Source: Macrostomum hystrix (Eukaryota > Platyhelminthes > Macrostomidae). From it: 64,000 nucleotides of DNA. Position numbers and translations under genes: made by a program. Below the pieces are notes generated by a model that was not told the origin of the DNA, did no database searches, and worked only from the letters and a program-made list of their open reading frames with translations. This document shows positions 24,305 to 36,701 of the stretch, piece by piece. Location of the stretch: NCBI GenBank assembly GCA_950097015.1, contig CATNEN010000001.1, forward strand, positions 7,053,501-7,117,500, read 5' to 3'. The stretch's first letter is position 1, and the number at the start of each line of letters is the position of its first letter.

Positions 24305-24850
24305 AATCTAGAATCCCTTCTCCGAATCTAAAATCCCTAACCCGAATCTAAAATCCCTATTCCGTATCTAAAATCCCTAATCCGAATCTAAAATCCCTAT
24401 TCCGAATCTAAAACCTCTAATCCGTATCTAAAATCCCTATTCCGAATCTAAAATCCCTAATCCGTATCTAAAATCCCTATTCTGAATCTAAAATCCCTAT
24501 TCCGAATCTAAAATCCCTATTCCGAATCTAAAATCGCTATTCCAAATCTAAAATCGCTATTCCGAATCTAAAATCGCTATTCCAAATCTAAAATCGCTAT
24601 TCCGAATCTAAAATCTCTATTCCAAATCTAAAATCGCTATTCCGAATCTAAAATCCCTATTCCGAATCTAAAATCGCTATTCTGAATCTAAAATCGCTAT
24701 TCCGAATCTAAAATCCCTATTCCGAATCTAAAATCCCTAATCCGAATCTAAAATCCCTATTCCGAATCTAAAATCCCTAATCCGAATCTAAAACCCTATT
24801 CCGAATCTAAAGTCCGTCTCCGAGTTTTAAAATCCCTTCTACAAATCTAA
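24305..24850. repeat. 20-bp minisatellite TCCGAATCTAAAATCCCTAT
   Basis: About 27 copies, with CCCTAA, CGCTAT, TCCGTATC and TCCAAATC variants. It decays rightward to about 24960 while keeping ATCTAAAATCC cores. Confidence 0.9.
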
Positions 24851-24960
24851 AATCCCTACTCTGTATCAGAAATACTTTGGATACTTTCTCTGCATCTAAA
24901 ACACAAATTTCGGATATAAAATCTTATTATGGCATTTAAAATCCGAACTCGGCCTCAATA

Positions 24961-27226
24961 AAAATCCCATAAGTATCCCACTTGTTGGTCACATCTCAAT
25001 TGACTTATCGATGTAACCAGCTGACACAGTCGCGTATTGCCTTAGAAACCAAATGAGAGTATTATTGCACAATGCATAACAGACGTCTGTGATTTTTTGC
25101 ATAAAAATCATTGTCACTTATGAGACAAAAAGTGTCTTTAAAAAATATGATTGTGGAGACAAAAAACGATGGCATTTTTTTTCTACCCAAGCCGACACGT
25201 CATGCCGAGCGGAGGTGACAGACGATACCGCAGCTGGTGGAGCTGATGAATGAAAAGCCGACTGGTGCCTTCAACTTGAGAGAGGTCGAACGAGTTTCAC
25301 ATTGAATCAAATTTAGTCGCCAACAGGAGGGTTGGGTGGGTCCACTTCATCCAGCTTCTTATAATATCATTTATAAAATTGTTAGAAAGCAATTCACACT
25401 TAGATAACTACTACACCAGGTGTCCCTATGACTTTCACTCAATCGAAAATTCTTTGTTGCCATATAACACACGCGCACCCACTCCCTAGCGGCCACTAGT
25501 AAAAGACACTATAGAATATTATGGAATAATAATAAGTTGATAGAATTCGGACGAAAAATTGATTTGCAAATTGAAAGCGATCGACTGTCGCGCTAAACAA
25601 TATGGGAATATACATGATGGGGTAAGGCGTCTCCATGAGTGGCATACCTTCCACTGAGCAACGCACGCGCCCAAGTGCCCTGTTGAGTATTAGACTCACT
25701 CAATCTCATGCGCTGACTTTCTTTTAATCATAAACTTATGTATTCCCACATCCTCACTCACTGTCGCATTATCCTAACGCACTCACACACTCAGGCACAC
25801 GTGCACACTCATACTTATCTGTATACAACCAGATTGATAGATAGACTCACACACACACTCACCATATAGAGTCTGCGTATCTACCTGATTACACGTGCTG
25901 GTGCGTAATTGTTTTGATCGTTTTAGTGGCTTTAAATTATTTCAGTCTCTTTTAAATCCATCTTCTAAGAAGGGAAGTTTTTTCAGTAAAAAAAGGATTA
26001 AAACTATTGCACGTCTGCTTACAGCACAGTGATTGACACGAGGAAGCGAAGATAATTTTCATGATAATCTGATTGAAGAAAATACGGGGAGACTTAAAGT
26101 ACATTTTTAACAGGCGGAAAGATTAAATCAGTGGTATGTACTCAGCTGTGTCAGTGTATTCCTGCGTACAGTATATGTGACCTTTAGCGAGACACTTAGA
26201 CACCTAGTGTTTTAGTTCACAAACCTGCAAAATAGGTAGCAGCGTCAGCTGTCGTCTCAATAAAAATAAACAAAAATAGTAGATTCTAAAATCCTTTGTT
26301 TTAATTACTAAGTCAATGACATATATTTTGTTAATGAAAAATAAAATATCATTATTGTACTACTGACAGTACCAATTATGAGAAAGTCCAATGCAAATGG
26401 TTTTAATCAAAGAAATTTTTTTTTTATTTTAATCGTAACGAGCCAGTTGAATTATTCTTTCATTTTTTTGTCTATGGTCAAACCCAACACCGAGGACTAG
26501 GAGATGATCGTGCATTAAGTTAGCTTTAACAGTAGAAAGACCAAATACCCACATTGTTCTCCTTTCTGTATCTCCAAAAATGTTCCACCAATTGCCATGA
26601 AATCGCCATAACCGCAGTGGTATTTCCCCAGGGGAAATATATAGCGTAATCTTTCTACAGCTAAGGACCAAAGAGAACGATGTACCATTCTTTCAACTAA
26701 AATATATATCAGCCGAAATTGTACTGTAGTAACGTCACAAGATTAGTTTCATTTTGATAATTTTAATGATGGTTCTCGAAGCACTACTGAAAGTAGTTCA
26801 GAATGGGCATTTTATATTGATTTAACGTTTCACAACTATATAAAAGCAAGACAAAAACGCACTAAAACTATAATTCTCATTTCATCGATAAATTGATTTG
26901 AAAAGAACAAAGACAGGTATCAAGTGTTAATACGACTCGTACTTTTTAAAGCGACTATTGAAATTTCGTAGTCCTTTTTAAACCAGGTTATTCTAAATCT
27001 TGTACAAGCGATCAGACACTGAGCTGTTTTTCTGTTTTGCTGTTTAAACTAAAAGCAAAAATTAGGCATAATTTGAAGCATTAATTTGAAGCTTGTTATA
27101 AGCAAACGTTGCAACATTATCTCCGTAAAACGTGTTTGTGAATAACTGAACCCAATTATATCGCAAAGTTTTACAAAGCATTTCATTCAAACAAAATTCG
27201 CGCCTATTCAAATCCTCGCACTCCGG
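24961..27226. other. AT-rich non-coding stretch
   Basis: No gene recognised. A CA-rich microsatellite region lies at 25750-25860. At about 26568-26615 is a sequence (TTTCTGTATCTCCAAAAAT then GCCATGAAATCGC) that recurs in diverged form near 34826. The minus-strand frame at 26429-26671 covers it and is probably part of that dispersed repeat. Confidence 0.4.
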
Positions 27227-30200
27227 TCAAATCGTTCGTCCCGCCGCGGTGCAGGACGGGCCGCTGCATGCGCGCAGTCGGTTCAGAGCCGCTTGCAGCT
27301 CCGTGCGTCTCTCGAACGACAACTCGGCCACGCGATTGACTAGCTGATGCGGGTCTGATGTCATATTGTAATAGGAAATAAATCCCGTCACAAACTCACA
27401 ATAGAGCGACTCCTCCAGGCCGTTCACAGTCCTGACACACCAGTAGGTGTAATTATTGGCATTGCCACAGAAACAAATCGATGCGTCGTGCCACAATGGC
27501 GGCGTCTTCCAATGCGACCTGTCGTGAAAGAAGCAGTTCATGTAGCGAAGGTTGCACTCATTGCGATTTCGCTTCTGCCTTTGTCGTCGCCTCCGTTTGC
27601 CTCTCTGACCGTCAGCCAGAAGGTCGGAAATTTTCCGATGTCCGTTAGATGGTGGAATCTCTTCCAGACTAGAGATGCTGAGCTCGTCGCCGCGAGAACA
27701 ACCGCAGCCTTCGTGCAGCCTCAGCAGAGCCGCTTTGTTTCGTCGCATGGCCAGTCGCATGCTGTTCAGCTTGGCCTGAATTTCGTCCAGTCGACGCTGC
27801 GTCAGTCGCATCATTTGTCTATCGCGCAGCCATTCGCTCAGACTGCTGTACTGGCACTGGATGTCCTCATCGTCATCGTTCTCACTTTCTTCGCCATCTT
27901 CATTGACGTCACGGTTGACGTCGGTGGATTTGTCGTCAGTCGGATTTTCCTGGACGACTTCATTTGAAGCTGAGTCGCTGTCATCGTCGTCTTCGTCAAT
28001 GCTGCGACGAGAGCGGCCCATCGTGACGCGCTGGCGCCTCCAGCAGTGCTTCCAGACATGCTCAGACAGAGGCAGCACGACGGAACGTCGGCAGCGGCAT
28101 GCTCGTGCACTGCTGGCGGCGCCTTGGACTGACGAGGCTCGACTCTCAGCTGATGAACACCTGACTCGGTCGTGCTTGCCAGCGTGTCGACTGCTCGGTA
28201 CGCAGTGAAATTTGTCGCCGTAGTCGCAGGACAGGCTGCGAGTTTCGCGCAGCGTGCACAGCTCATCGTCTAAAAGAATAAGTTGCTCTTGGAATTCGCA
28301 GTCTTAGACGAAAATCTTAAACTTGTTACAGTGACAAACTTTTCGAAATTACGTATTACTAGAAAACTTAAATCCCACAATATCTAAAGTTTGTCGAAAG
28401 CCCAGATTTAAAATCCCAAATTTTCGTAGAAATCCCACATTCGTAGAACTCCCACATTCGTAGAAATCCCACATTCGTAGAAATCCCACATTCGTAGAAA
28501 TCCCACATTCGTAGAAATCCCAAGTTTGTAGCAATTTTTCGAAATCCGATATTTTCGGATTAAGGATTAAGCTTTTGGAGCGGATTTAAGTTTCAAAGAT
28601 GGGATTTTAGACACGGAGGAGGGGATTTTTTTAGAGCGGGATTTAGAACTCAGAGAGAGTTTTAAAATATTCAGAACTTACAGAAGTCTTTTTACGCACC
28701 ATCAGTTTTAGGGAACAGCGAATTCCTCTGAAGTCAGGAAATCGCGATTTAGCTAAACCGAATTATTTACACAAACGAAGCCTTATAAGGCCTTGCTTTG
28801 CCACTTTGACCACGAGATTCTTGACTGAGTTGGATGCCTAATTATGCAATTCTCTGGTTAGTTGCATGTGGGCAACAGATTTACCCTGGCCAAAATTCCT
28901 GGCGGCTTCGAGCTCCTTGCGAAGGCTCATCTTGCGAATAGTCATGCGGCCGCGCTCCACCAAGAAGCTGCGTCGCCACTCTGTCGTCGTAGCGTTGCTT
29001 GCAGGCTTCGAGGACGTCAACAGCGCAGCGTAGGACGCTCCGTCCATCTGACTGGCTGGCGTTACGCCGGCCAGGTCAAGCAGAGTCGGCGCCAGGTCGA
29101 TGTTCAACACTGGCTGAAGAATCGCGCGACCTGCCGCTACGCCGGGACCTCGCACAATCAGCGGCACTCGAATGTCGAATTCGTATGGTGTCGATTTGCC
29201 TTTAAGTAGGCCGAACTGGCCGAGGTGATAACCGTGATCCGAAGTGTAGAACACGAATGTGTTGCTAGTGACGTCACTCGGACCTTCCATATCGAGCCAT
29301 TGAGCTAAGCGTCGAAGGCTATCGTCAACGCTTTGCAGTGTCTGTAGACGCTTCCGCTGCAGGGTGTCGGTGAATCGTCGATGCAACGGCGTCAAAGGTT
29401 CGGCGCGTCTCAGCAGCCACTCTTTGTCCGGACTGGGAGCCCTGTTGTAGCTGACTGTCCTGTGACGTCGGTCGTTGGCAAACATGGCCTGGTACTGGGG
29501 CGCAGCATCTTCGGGACCGTGTGGCGCCGGGTAACTCATCACGAGCAGGAACGGTCGGCGCGAAGTGTCTGCTGACCAGTCTTTCAAAATGTCCAACGAT
29601 CGATTGGTGACAATGTCGCTGAAATAGTCTTCGGTATAGTTGGCACCGTGCCAACGAATTAAACCATCGTCGTTCACGGAGTAGTTATAGAATTTGGTGT
29701 TTTTTACCTGGCCCAGCCATCGGTCCCAGCCGGGTGGTACGTAGGTGCCGTCGTACCTTTAGAAGTTAATATCTGCTGATGCTATGATTTGAAAGTTATT
29801 TTAATATAAAATTATAACTAAATCGACCAGTTTTGTTTTTTTCTCGGTTAGATTTTTTTATTATACATTTTCTTCTCTCGCATCAGTGCAACACAATACT
29901 TGGTAGTTAGACACAGACAGGTAAGACAGGTAAGTCCGGATTATAAACAGTTAGACATAAATCTAACCTGTTTGGATCTAACCTGTTAGATTGGGCTAGA
30001 TCTAACCTGTTAGATTGGGCTAGATCTAACCTGTTAGACAGGGCTGGATCTAACCTGTTAGATTGGGCTGGATCTAACCTGTTAGATTGGGCTAGATCTA
30101 ACCTGTTAGACAGGGCTGGATCTAACCTGTTAGACAGGGCTGGATCTAACCTGTTAGACAGGGCTGGATCTAACCTGTTAGACAGGGCTGGATCTAACCT

Positions 30201-32227
30201 GTTAGATTGGGCTGGATCTAACCTGTTAGACAGGGCTGGATCTAACCTGTTAGACAGGGCTGGATCTAACCTGTTAGACAGGGCTGGATCTAACCTGATA
30301 GACAGGGCTGGATCTAACCTGTTAGACAGGGCTGGATCTAACCTGTTAGACAGGGCTGGATCTAACCTGTTAGACAGGGCTGGATCTAACCTGTTAGACA
30401 GGGCTGGATCTAACCTGTTAGACAGGGCTGGATCTAACCTGTTAGACAGGGCTGGATCTAACCTGTTAGATTGGGCTGGATCTAACCTGTAAGACAGGGC
30501 TGGATCTAACCTGTTAGACAGGGCTGGATCTAACCTGTTAGACAGGGCTGGATCTAACCTGTTAGACAGCTCTGGATCTAACCTGTTAGACAGCTCTGGA
30601 TCTAACCTGTTAGACAGGGCTGGATCTAACCTGTTAGACAGCTCTGGATATAACCTGTTAGACAGGGCTGGATCTAACCTGTTAGACAGGGCTGGATCTA
30701 ATCTGTTGGACAGGGCTGGATCTAACCTGTTAGACAGGGCTGGACCGAACCTATTAGACAGGGCTGGATCTAACCTGTTAGACAGGGCTGGATCTAACCT
30801 GTTAGACAGGGCTGGATCTAACCTGTTAGATTGGGCTGGATCTAACCTGTAAGACAGGGCTGGATCTAACCTGTTAGACAGGGCTGGATCTAACCTGTTA
30901 GACAGGGCTGGATCTAACCTGTTAGACAGGGCTGGATCTAACCTGTTAGACAGGGCTGGATCTAACCTGTTAGACAGGGCTGGATCTAACCTGTTAGACA
31001 GGGCTGGATCTAACCTGTTAGACAGGGCTGGATCTAACCTGTTAGACAGGGATGGATCTAACCTGTTAGAAGTTGAATATAACAGTTAATAACTTCTCAG
31101 AATTTACCTGTTTAGATACTTTCCAATATAGGCAGTGCGATAACCAGCATCGTTCAACTGTTTGCCAAAGGTTATTGGTTCGTGCGTACGACGCCAGAAC
31201 TCAGAAGTGCAGTTGTCATTGTTGGTGAAGACATGATGGTTGTGTACATATTGGCCAGTAAGCATGGAGGAGCGAGACGGACAGCAGATAGGTGTGGTGA
31301 CAAATGCTCGCTGCAGGTCCACCCCTTTCTTAGAAAGATGAAGTTTCAAATTGGGCATCACATCTAGACTGCCTGCGCGGGTGGGTTTGTGAGCAGTTTT
31401 ATTGCTACTGCTAAAGGGTGGAAAATTTGAATTCAAGTAATGCACTTTCACGAAGATCGGTCATTCGGTTTAGGAGCTATCGTGAAGCAGGCAGTGGGTA
31501 TTTGAAATGAATCCCAGGTCCCAAGGGGGATTAGCGTGGTCTTTCTACCCTTTTATTGCTCTCGCTGTGATTGTACGTTATTTTTAACGACCAATTCGAG
31601 GTTGTAGACAACTGGTTAGAGCGTCGGACCCGTGTCTTGAAGGTCGGGCGTTCGATTCCTGACTCCACTGGAACAATTCGGCGACTGGCCGACCTGCAGC
31701 AAGCGATTAGACAATTCTGCCCAACTTTGCTGACCCCTTGAGCACACAACCAGACAGGTGTGTTTATAAGAACGTGACTTTCTGCTTCCGCCCTTTACAT
31801 ATTTTTAGTAACTGGCCTTTAGTATTCGCCCCAAATGAATGCGGTCTCGCCACGGAATCGAGTTCATGGACATTTTAGGTGCTAAATTCAAGCGTACAAT
31901 CATACCGCCTCACCCATTACAAAGTAATTCTATAAGAGGTTCTTGATTTCTTGTAATGAATTAAAGTACTTTGCATTCCAAAATTCGTCGTAGATAAGAG
32001 AAGGGAATTAAAAAAGGGAAAAGGGAATATTTTGGGTTGAAAAAAATGTAAAAAACGCTACCTAGAAGGCTGTCCTGATCGTCCGTGATGATAACAATGA
32101 AATTTGGTCTTCTAGTGGAGCCTGCAGTAGCTGACGCATTTCCAGCCGAACTAGTTGAGCAGTGCTCAACAAAGTAGGCAGAAAACATAAAGCACACCAG
32201 AATTATAAGATTAGCTGCACTCCTCAT
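27227..32227 (-). CDS. Extracellular heparan-sulfate 6-O-endosulfatase (SULF1/2 family)
   Basis: Exons are 32227-32062, 31372-31108, 29756-28885 and 28269-27227. Phases agree and the product is 781 aa. The N-terminus looks like a signal peptide (hydrophobic residues about 5-20). The catalytic domain has the metal-binding TDDQD (about 48-52), the FGly motif [11 protein letters not shown] with modifiable Cys 85, a [10 protein letters not shown] block, and the SULF-specific [10 protein letters not shown] and FDIRVP strings. A hydrophilic, highly charged middle (Asp/Glu runs, then a basic [12 protein letters not shown]) replaces the longer vertebrate one; the Cys-rich end ([25 protein letters not shown]) is clearly SULF-type. 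Family members remove 6-O-sulfate from heparan sulfate outside the cell and tune Wnt, FGF and BMP signalling. It is shorter than the roughly 870-aa vertebrate proteins. Confidence 0.94.
28425..28530. repeat. 17-bp mini-array in SULF intron 3
   Basis: Five to six copies of AAATCCCACATTCGTAG inside the 615-bp intron 28884-28270. Decayed related sequence continues to about 28640. Confidence 0.8.
29945..31072. repeat. 24-bp minisatellite filling SULF intron 2
   Basis: About 47 copies of GACAGGGCTGGATCTAACCTGTTA. It occupies most of the 1351-bp intron 31107-29757 and ends about 35 bp from the exon-2 donor. The variant TTGGGCTGGATCTAACCTGT followed by AAGACAGGG recurs at 30471 and 30831, 360 bp (15 units) apart. 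In gene sense the unit contains AACAGGTTAGAT, a donor-like string resembling the real donor AAACAGGTAAAT. Confidence 0.93.
31596..31790 (+). mobile_element. tRNA-like SINE copy (family B) in SULF intron 1
   Basis: Starts with a tRNA-like segment: A-box-like ACTGGTTAGAGCG and B-box-like GCGTTCGATTCCTGACTCC. A non-tRNA body (GGCGACTGGCCGACCTGC) follows. It lies in the intron 32061-31373, opposite to the gene. It could instead be a degenerate tRNA pseudogene. Confidence 0.5.
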
Positions 32228-33352
32228 TCTGTCAGTTTTTAGATCAGTTGCGAATCGAATTCAACAGCACTTTCTCTGCGCATAACTTTATAATAAATGA
32301 CCCGAGATGCTGTATTAAAGCTGTTTATAAAACCGAATGCGCATAAAATCTCAGTGTTTACAATCCAGAAGATCATGAAATCGATTGCTAGCTCTGATTA
32401 TAAACTAGACTAACAGGTTTTCAGTGGCAGTGTCAGATGAAGCTACATTTATGACCTACAATTAAGATGACTTGCAATTCAGAGACTGAAAGATAAGCGA
32501 TGATGCAAGAAAAGCTGTCTAACAAGCTAATTACTCTATGATTCTACTAACGAGTGTGCTGCAAAAGTTTCCAGAATTTTCCTTGTTCTGAGTATACGGG
32601 AATCGGTGGCAGAGCGTTTGCCTCTCGCGAAAAGGCCCTAAGTTCGATTCCGCAGCGAGGCCACATCCATTTGGGGCGCAGCTCCAACCTCCAAGGCACA
32701 ATGAGAGCGTACACTGCCTATGAGAAAGTCAGAGCAGATGTGTGAGTGTGTGCTCGGAAGTCAGCGAAATGGGCAGAATTGCCTCCTCGCTGGCTGCGGG
32801 TCCAGTGTCACCAAATGGCGTACCATTGCCCGCAGCCCTCCTGTAATTATTATTATTGCTCTGAGTACGAATTACGTCTGATTAGGTTGAAAACTGAAAC
32901 ATATAAACTATCTCCCTAATCCTTGAGAATGCTGGATAGATAACCTCCCTAATCCTTGAGAATGCTGGATGGATAACCTCCCAGATTCTTGAGTAGATTG
33001 GCTGCTACTCTTCGGTATCCTTGAGTTGGTTGGTAGCTCTTGAAAACAGACATTTTGGCTCATGTTTGCTTATGAAACGTTAAGACTAGAACAGAATCGT
33101 GCCGAATCCCAGTTGCTTAGTTACTAACCAATGAAATCACTTGATGCGGGATATACTCTTTACAAACTTCTGTCACAAAAGACAGCAAAACAGGCTTAGC
33201 TGGTAGCGATAGCTGCCAAATATCCCTGAGCTCTTTTTTAATCCAAGTCACAGTAGCCGTTGCTAAAATCACTAAATTAACTCTGAACTCACACAATAGC
33301 TTTATTGTTCTTACGATGTGGCTTTAGAAAAGCTATTTGTTGATCTGCCTTA
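32228..33352. other. Intergenic region upstream of SULF
   Basis: Contains a SINE-like copy (32600-32862). About 32905-33000 holds two to three imperfect copies of a 30-bp unit (CTCCCTAATCCTTGAGAATGCTGGATAGATAAC type). No gene seen. Confidence 0.5.
32600..32862 (+). mobile_element. tRNA-derived SINE-like copy (family A)
   Basis: Has GGTGGCAGAGCGTTTGCC (A region), AGTTCGATTCCGC (B box), GGCCACATCCATTTGGGGC, and the tail GCTGGCTGCGGGTCCAGTG and CATTGCCCGCAGCC, ending in a TTATTATT tract. Confidence 0.8.
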
Positions 33353-33354
33353 TA

Positions 33355-33960
33355 TACTCAGCAACAGCTAAAACCCCCCAACTCACGCTGTCACACGGCC
33401 CAAAAGTTTTGTATGCCATCGGTGACTCAGAAATGTGTGAAGGCTGCCGCCGCCAGACGCGAGCGCAAAGTGCGGCATGGGGGATTTGGGGAGGGGGTGG
33501 GCAGACCTATGCAGAGCTGCTACAGCAGCAGTTTCTGCCATTTGCTACGACAACCTTTGGCGGCCCACAGAACTGCATGCTTCAAGACGACAACGCTGCG
33601 CCACATCGAGCAGCACACGTGCAGCTGCTGAAGGAGCAGCTCGGCAGTCGCACATTGAACTGGCCGTCAAAGTCTCCAGACATGAACCCCATCGAGCATG
33701 TCTGGGACTTTGTAAAGCGAAGAGTTCAGCAGGATGCCCCACAGAATGCTGAACAGTTGCGACTGGCGGTGCTGAATGCCTGGCAGCAGCTGCCCCAAGA
33801 GTTCATCAACCGGCTGGTGATCAGGATGCCACGACGAGTCACGGCACTTTTGCATGCTCGTGGTTCCTACACACGATACTGAGACTAGAATTAAAGACAT
33901 TGCTTAACTTCTGTGCCCGTGTGACAGCGTGAGTTGGGGGGTTTTAGCTGTTGCTGAGTA
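33355..33960 (+). mobile_element. Tc1-like deletion derivative with residual transposase
   Basis: Terminal inverted repeats TACTCAGCAACAGCTAAAAC and its complement, flanked by TA (33353-33354 and 33961-33962), as Tc1/mariner elements use. The TIRs continue through AACTCACGCTGTCACACGG. Between them an open frame (to 33882) keeps the C-terminal half of a DDE transposase: a LQDDNAAPHRA block carrying the second catalytic Asp, then WPSKSPDMNPIEHVW with the third acidic position (Glu). The DNA-binding and first-Asp regions are deleted, so it cannot encode a complete enzyme. Confidence 0.88.
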
Positions 33961-34093
33961 TATCTCAAGACAGATTTGTTTGTAAGTGAAATAAATTTAC
34001 TTTTTAGAGAATTAAAACAGAATTTCATTCATGCTCACTATGAAAGTTAGTCTAAAAATTAGAAACAATTTGACCTTCGAATAACTCTTTTAG

Positions 34094-36595
34094 CAACGTC
34101 TCGAGCTCAGTTGGAGCCGTCAATTTGCAGCCCTAGTAGATTCATTCGTCAATCATTGGCCTTTGAGCTGCCATCGGAAGTAAGCAACGAGGTGGTCGAC
34201 ATTTTCCTATTTGGTTTAACTGTACAGCAGGACTGCCTGATGCGGTGTCGCAAGACCGCCTGTCTAGCCGCAGTGCTTCAGTACAGTTCCAATGAAAATG
34301 CTCGTTGTCAAATGGTGTACATTTACAACACGCCTGATGGCCCAGGACCTCTGGATCGACAGTCACGTTCGCAGAGTGCTGGGGGAGGAGCCTTATGCCA
34401 GAGTCTGGCGGGTCGACGATGGAACTGTTAAGTGAGCTGGCGGGTCATGACTTTGAGCATAATTTGGACTTGTCAATTGGGGTGCGTGAAAGTACACCAT
34501 CGGTGATGCGATGTACAGCCGAGCGAAGCTGCTCTCTGATTGGTTCGACGTTTTAATGGGACGGTGAAGCGGTGTGGCTGATATTGCCTGATAAATAACG
34601 ATCAGAGAGCAGCAATAAAACACGTACTTAAACCTTTTAAAACTCTATTTTTTTTGTTTTTTGTTTTATGAAATTTAGTTCTTTTAGGAGCATAAAATTT
34701 TTTTAATAAAATAAATAATGAAAAATAAATAAATAAAATAAACCAAATAAATTGTTTTCTTTACCGAAAACTGCTTAGAAAGAACTAGAGGCGGGTATTT
34801 CAAATGTCAACACTTTTTTTTTCTGTATCTTCCAAAATATTCAACCAACCGCCATGAAAATCCAAAACACGGCCTAACATTTTCCGCTCAGTACGATGAA
34901 AAAGAAATTTCAGAATCACAAGACATCGTCATTTGTCGAGATATTCAACGAGTCTCGCCGGGGTCTCTAGTGGCAAACAGCACCAATATATAGGCATAAT
35001 TTTTCTGCTCACAAAATATCATCTCACAACTGTCCACGAGGCGCTTGGCTCGAGTTAGGACACATGAGTCATCAAATAAAATTTAATTGGCAAACTAATA
35101 GGACCCATATATGAATGCACCCTTATGATGATGGAGTTGCTAGTATGTGTTCGTACTAATAGTGCCGTTTAATTAAAACCTCCACTGCTAATTAGACACG
35201 AGCTCCGGCAGAACTGGAACCATACAGTCAGTGTCAATCAACTTCACGGCCTGCTATCGCATCGAGGTCACCGGAGCTAGCGGGGGTCTAAACCCGAAGC
35301 AAAACAACACAGGCGGTAGGGGAGCTTCACTAGCTGGGATGTTCAACCTCACGGCTGCCACACAGCTGGAGGTGGTTGTCGGCCAGAAAGGCGGAGATGC
35401 AGGTGCTGACTCGATGGGCGCCGGTGGTGGAGGCGGCAGTTTCGTGTACCTAACGAATGGATCTTCACTGGGCGGGATTGCGGTGCGGCTGTTGATGGCG
35501 GCTGGCGGCGGCAGGGGAGGAGGTCGCGGAACCGACGGTATGCTATAACGACTGTGATCAGAGTTTAAGTAAATTACCTTGCTTTTTCTGTCGGTAAATT
35601 TTTGGCCACAGTTTTATCAATAGAATATGCATGTCTTGACATCACCAATACATGTGTGATCTGTACATTCATCAAAATATAACAAGCATTGTACTCTTGC
35701 ACTTCTAATAGCAAAAAATAATCACAGAGCTGTAGACATTATTGAACATCAATTCGCAGGTGACACTAGCCCCGCAGCCAGCGAGGATACGATTCTGTCC
35801 ATTCCTCTGAATCCTGAGCACACACGCACACAGATACTGTACCAAAGTATACTCACACAGATGTGTACATCTACCCTGAGTTTCTCATCGTCAGTCAGTG
35901 TACACTTTTACTGTGCTTTAAGGGCGTTATGAGTACGACAATCTCCCAAGCCTTCTCTTCGCGGTTGCGCCAGAGAATGAATGTGGCCTCGCTGCGGAAT
36001 CGAACTCAGGGACCTTGGTGCGAGGAGGCAAACGCGTTCGACTGCTCTGCCACTCACCCCCGAGGAAAAGTATATCTATAATAAACTTTTAACATACAAA
36101 TATTTAGGCGTGAACGCAAGCGACTCAATCGGCACGAACGTCGATTTAGTCGGAATCGGCGGGGCGAACGGTCGGCCGGGATTCAACGAGCCCAATTCAA
36201 CCAGGTCAAGCAGCAACCACGGCGGCTGCGGAGCTGGCTGGCTCAGCAGGCCAATCAACCCAAGACGCAGCTGCGTTGACGGCGACGGAGGCGGAAGTCT
36301 AGCCCACGGTTGGGTCGGCGGCGTTGCCGGAGTCGGCAACACAGGTGTTGGAGGCTTCGGAGCAGGCGGTGGCGGTGGCAGCAGCGGCATTGGCACTACA
36401 GGGGCCTCGGGAGCTGGCGGAGGCGGATTCAGCGGAGGCGGCGCCGGCATCGGCTACGGACACATCGGCGGCTGTGGCGGCTCCTACTGCGGAGGCGTTG
36501 GTTGCGTCGCTTTGTTAAATGACGCCGTGGCCCAAGGCAGCGAACAGGGTCGGGTTGCGCTGAGATTCATTTCACTGCTGGGCAACTGTCAGTGA
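34094..36595 (+). CDS. Secreted-type PAN-like plus glycine-rich (ALK-type GRD) protein, 5' end missing
   Basis: Exons are about 34094-34426, 35196-35537 and 36108-36595 (TGA), with matching phase-1 junctions. The first exon starts after a TTTTAG acceptor and has no clear initiator, so upstream exons are missing or unrecognised. It encodes a Cys-rich PAN/apple-like segment (QQDCLMRCRKTACLAAVLQY, then a later Cys and YIYNT). Exons 2-3 encode a glycine-rich domain resembling that of ALK-family receptors: YRIEVTGASGG, a GQKGGDAG turn, GGGGGSFVYL, MAAGGGRGGG, then long Gly runs with CGGSYCGG near the end. No kinase or transmembrane segment follows, so this is a stand-alone extracellular-type protein. 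The function is unknown to me. Confidence 0.68.
35756..36066 (-). mobile_element. tRNA-derived SINE-like copy (family A) inside an intron
   Basis: A reverse copy in the intron 35538-36107 of the glycine-rich gene. Tail-end sequence (GGTGACACTAGCCCCGCAGCC) is at the left, and the head with the B-box complement (GCGGAATCGAACTCAGGGACC) and A-region complement (GTTCGACTGCTCTGCCACTC) is at the right. Confidence 0.78.
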
Positions 36596-36701
36596 AGAAG
36601 CTTTATTAGTAACAAATGCGCAACTGCATCCTGATAAAATTATAGCTACGGAAAATATACATGCATTTTAACCGCATTGTGCTTAAAAAATTAATTGCAG
36701 G

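Noticed and set aside
31604-31680. Functional tRNA gene
   Set aside because: A- and B-box-like strings are present, but stem pairing is incomplete and a SINE-like body follows.
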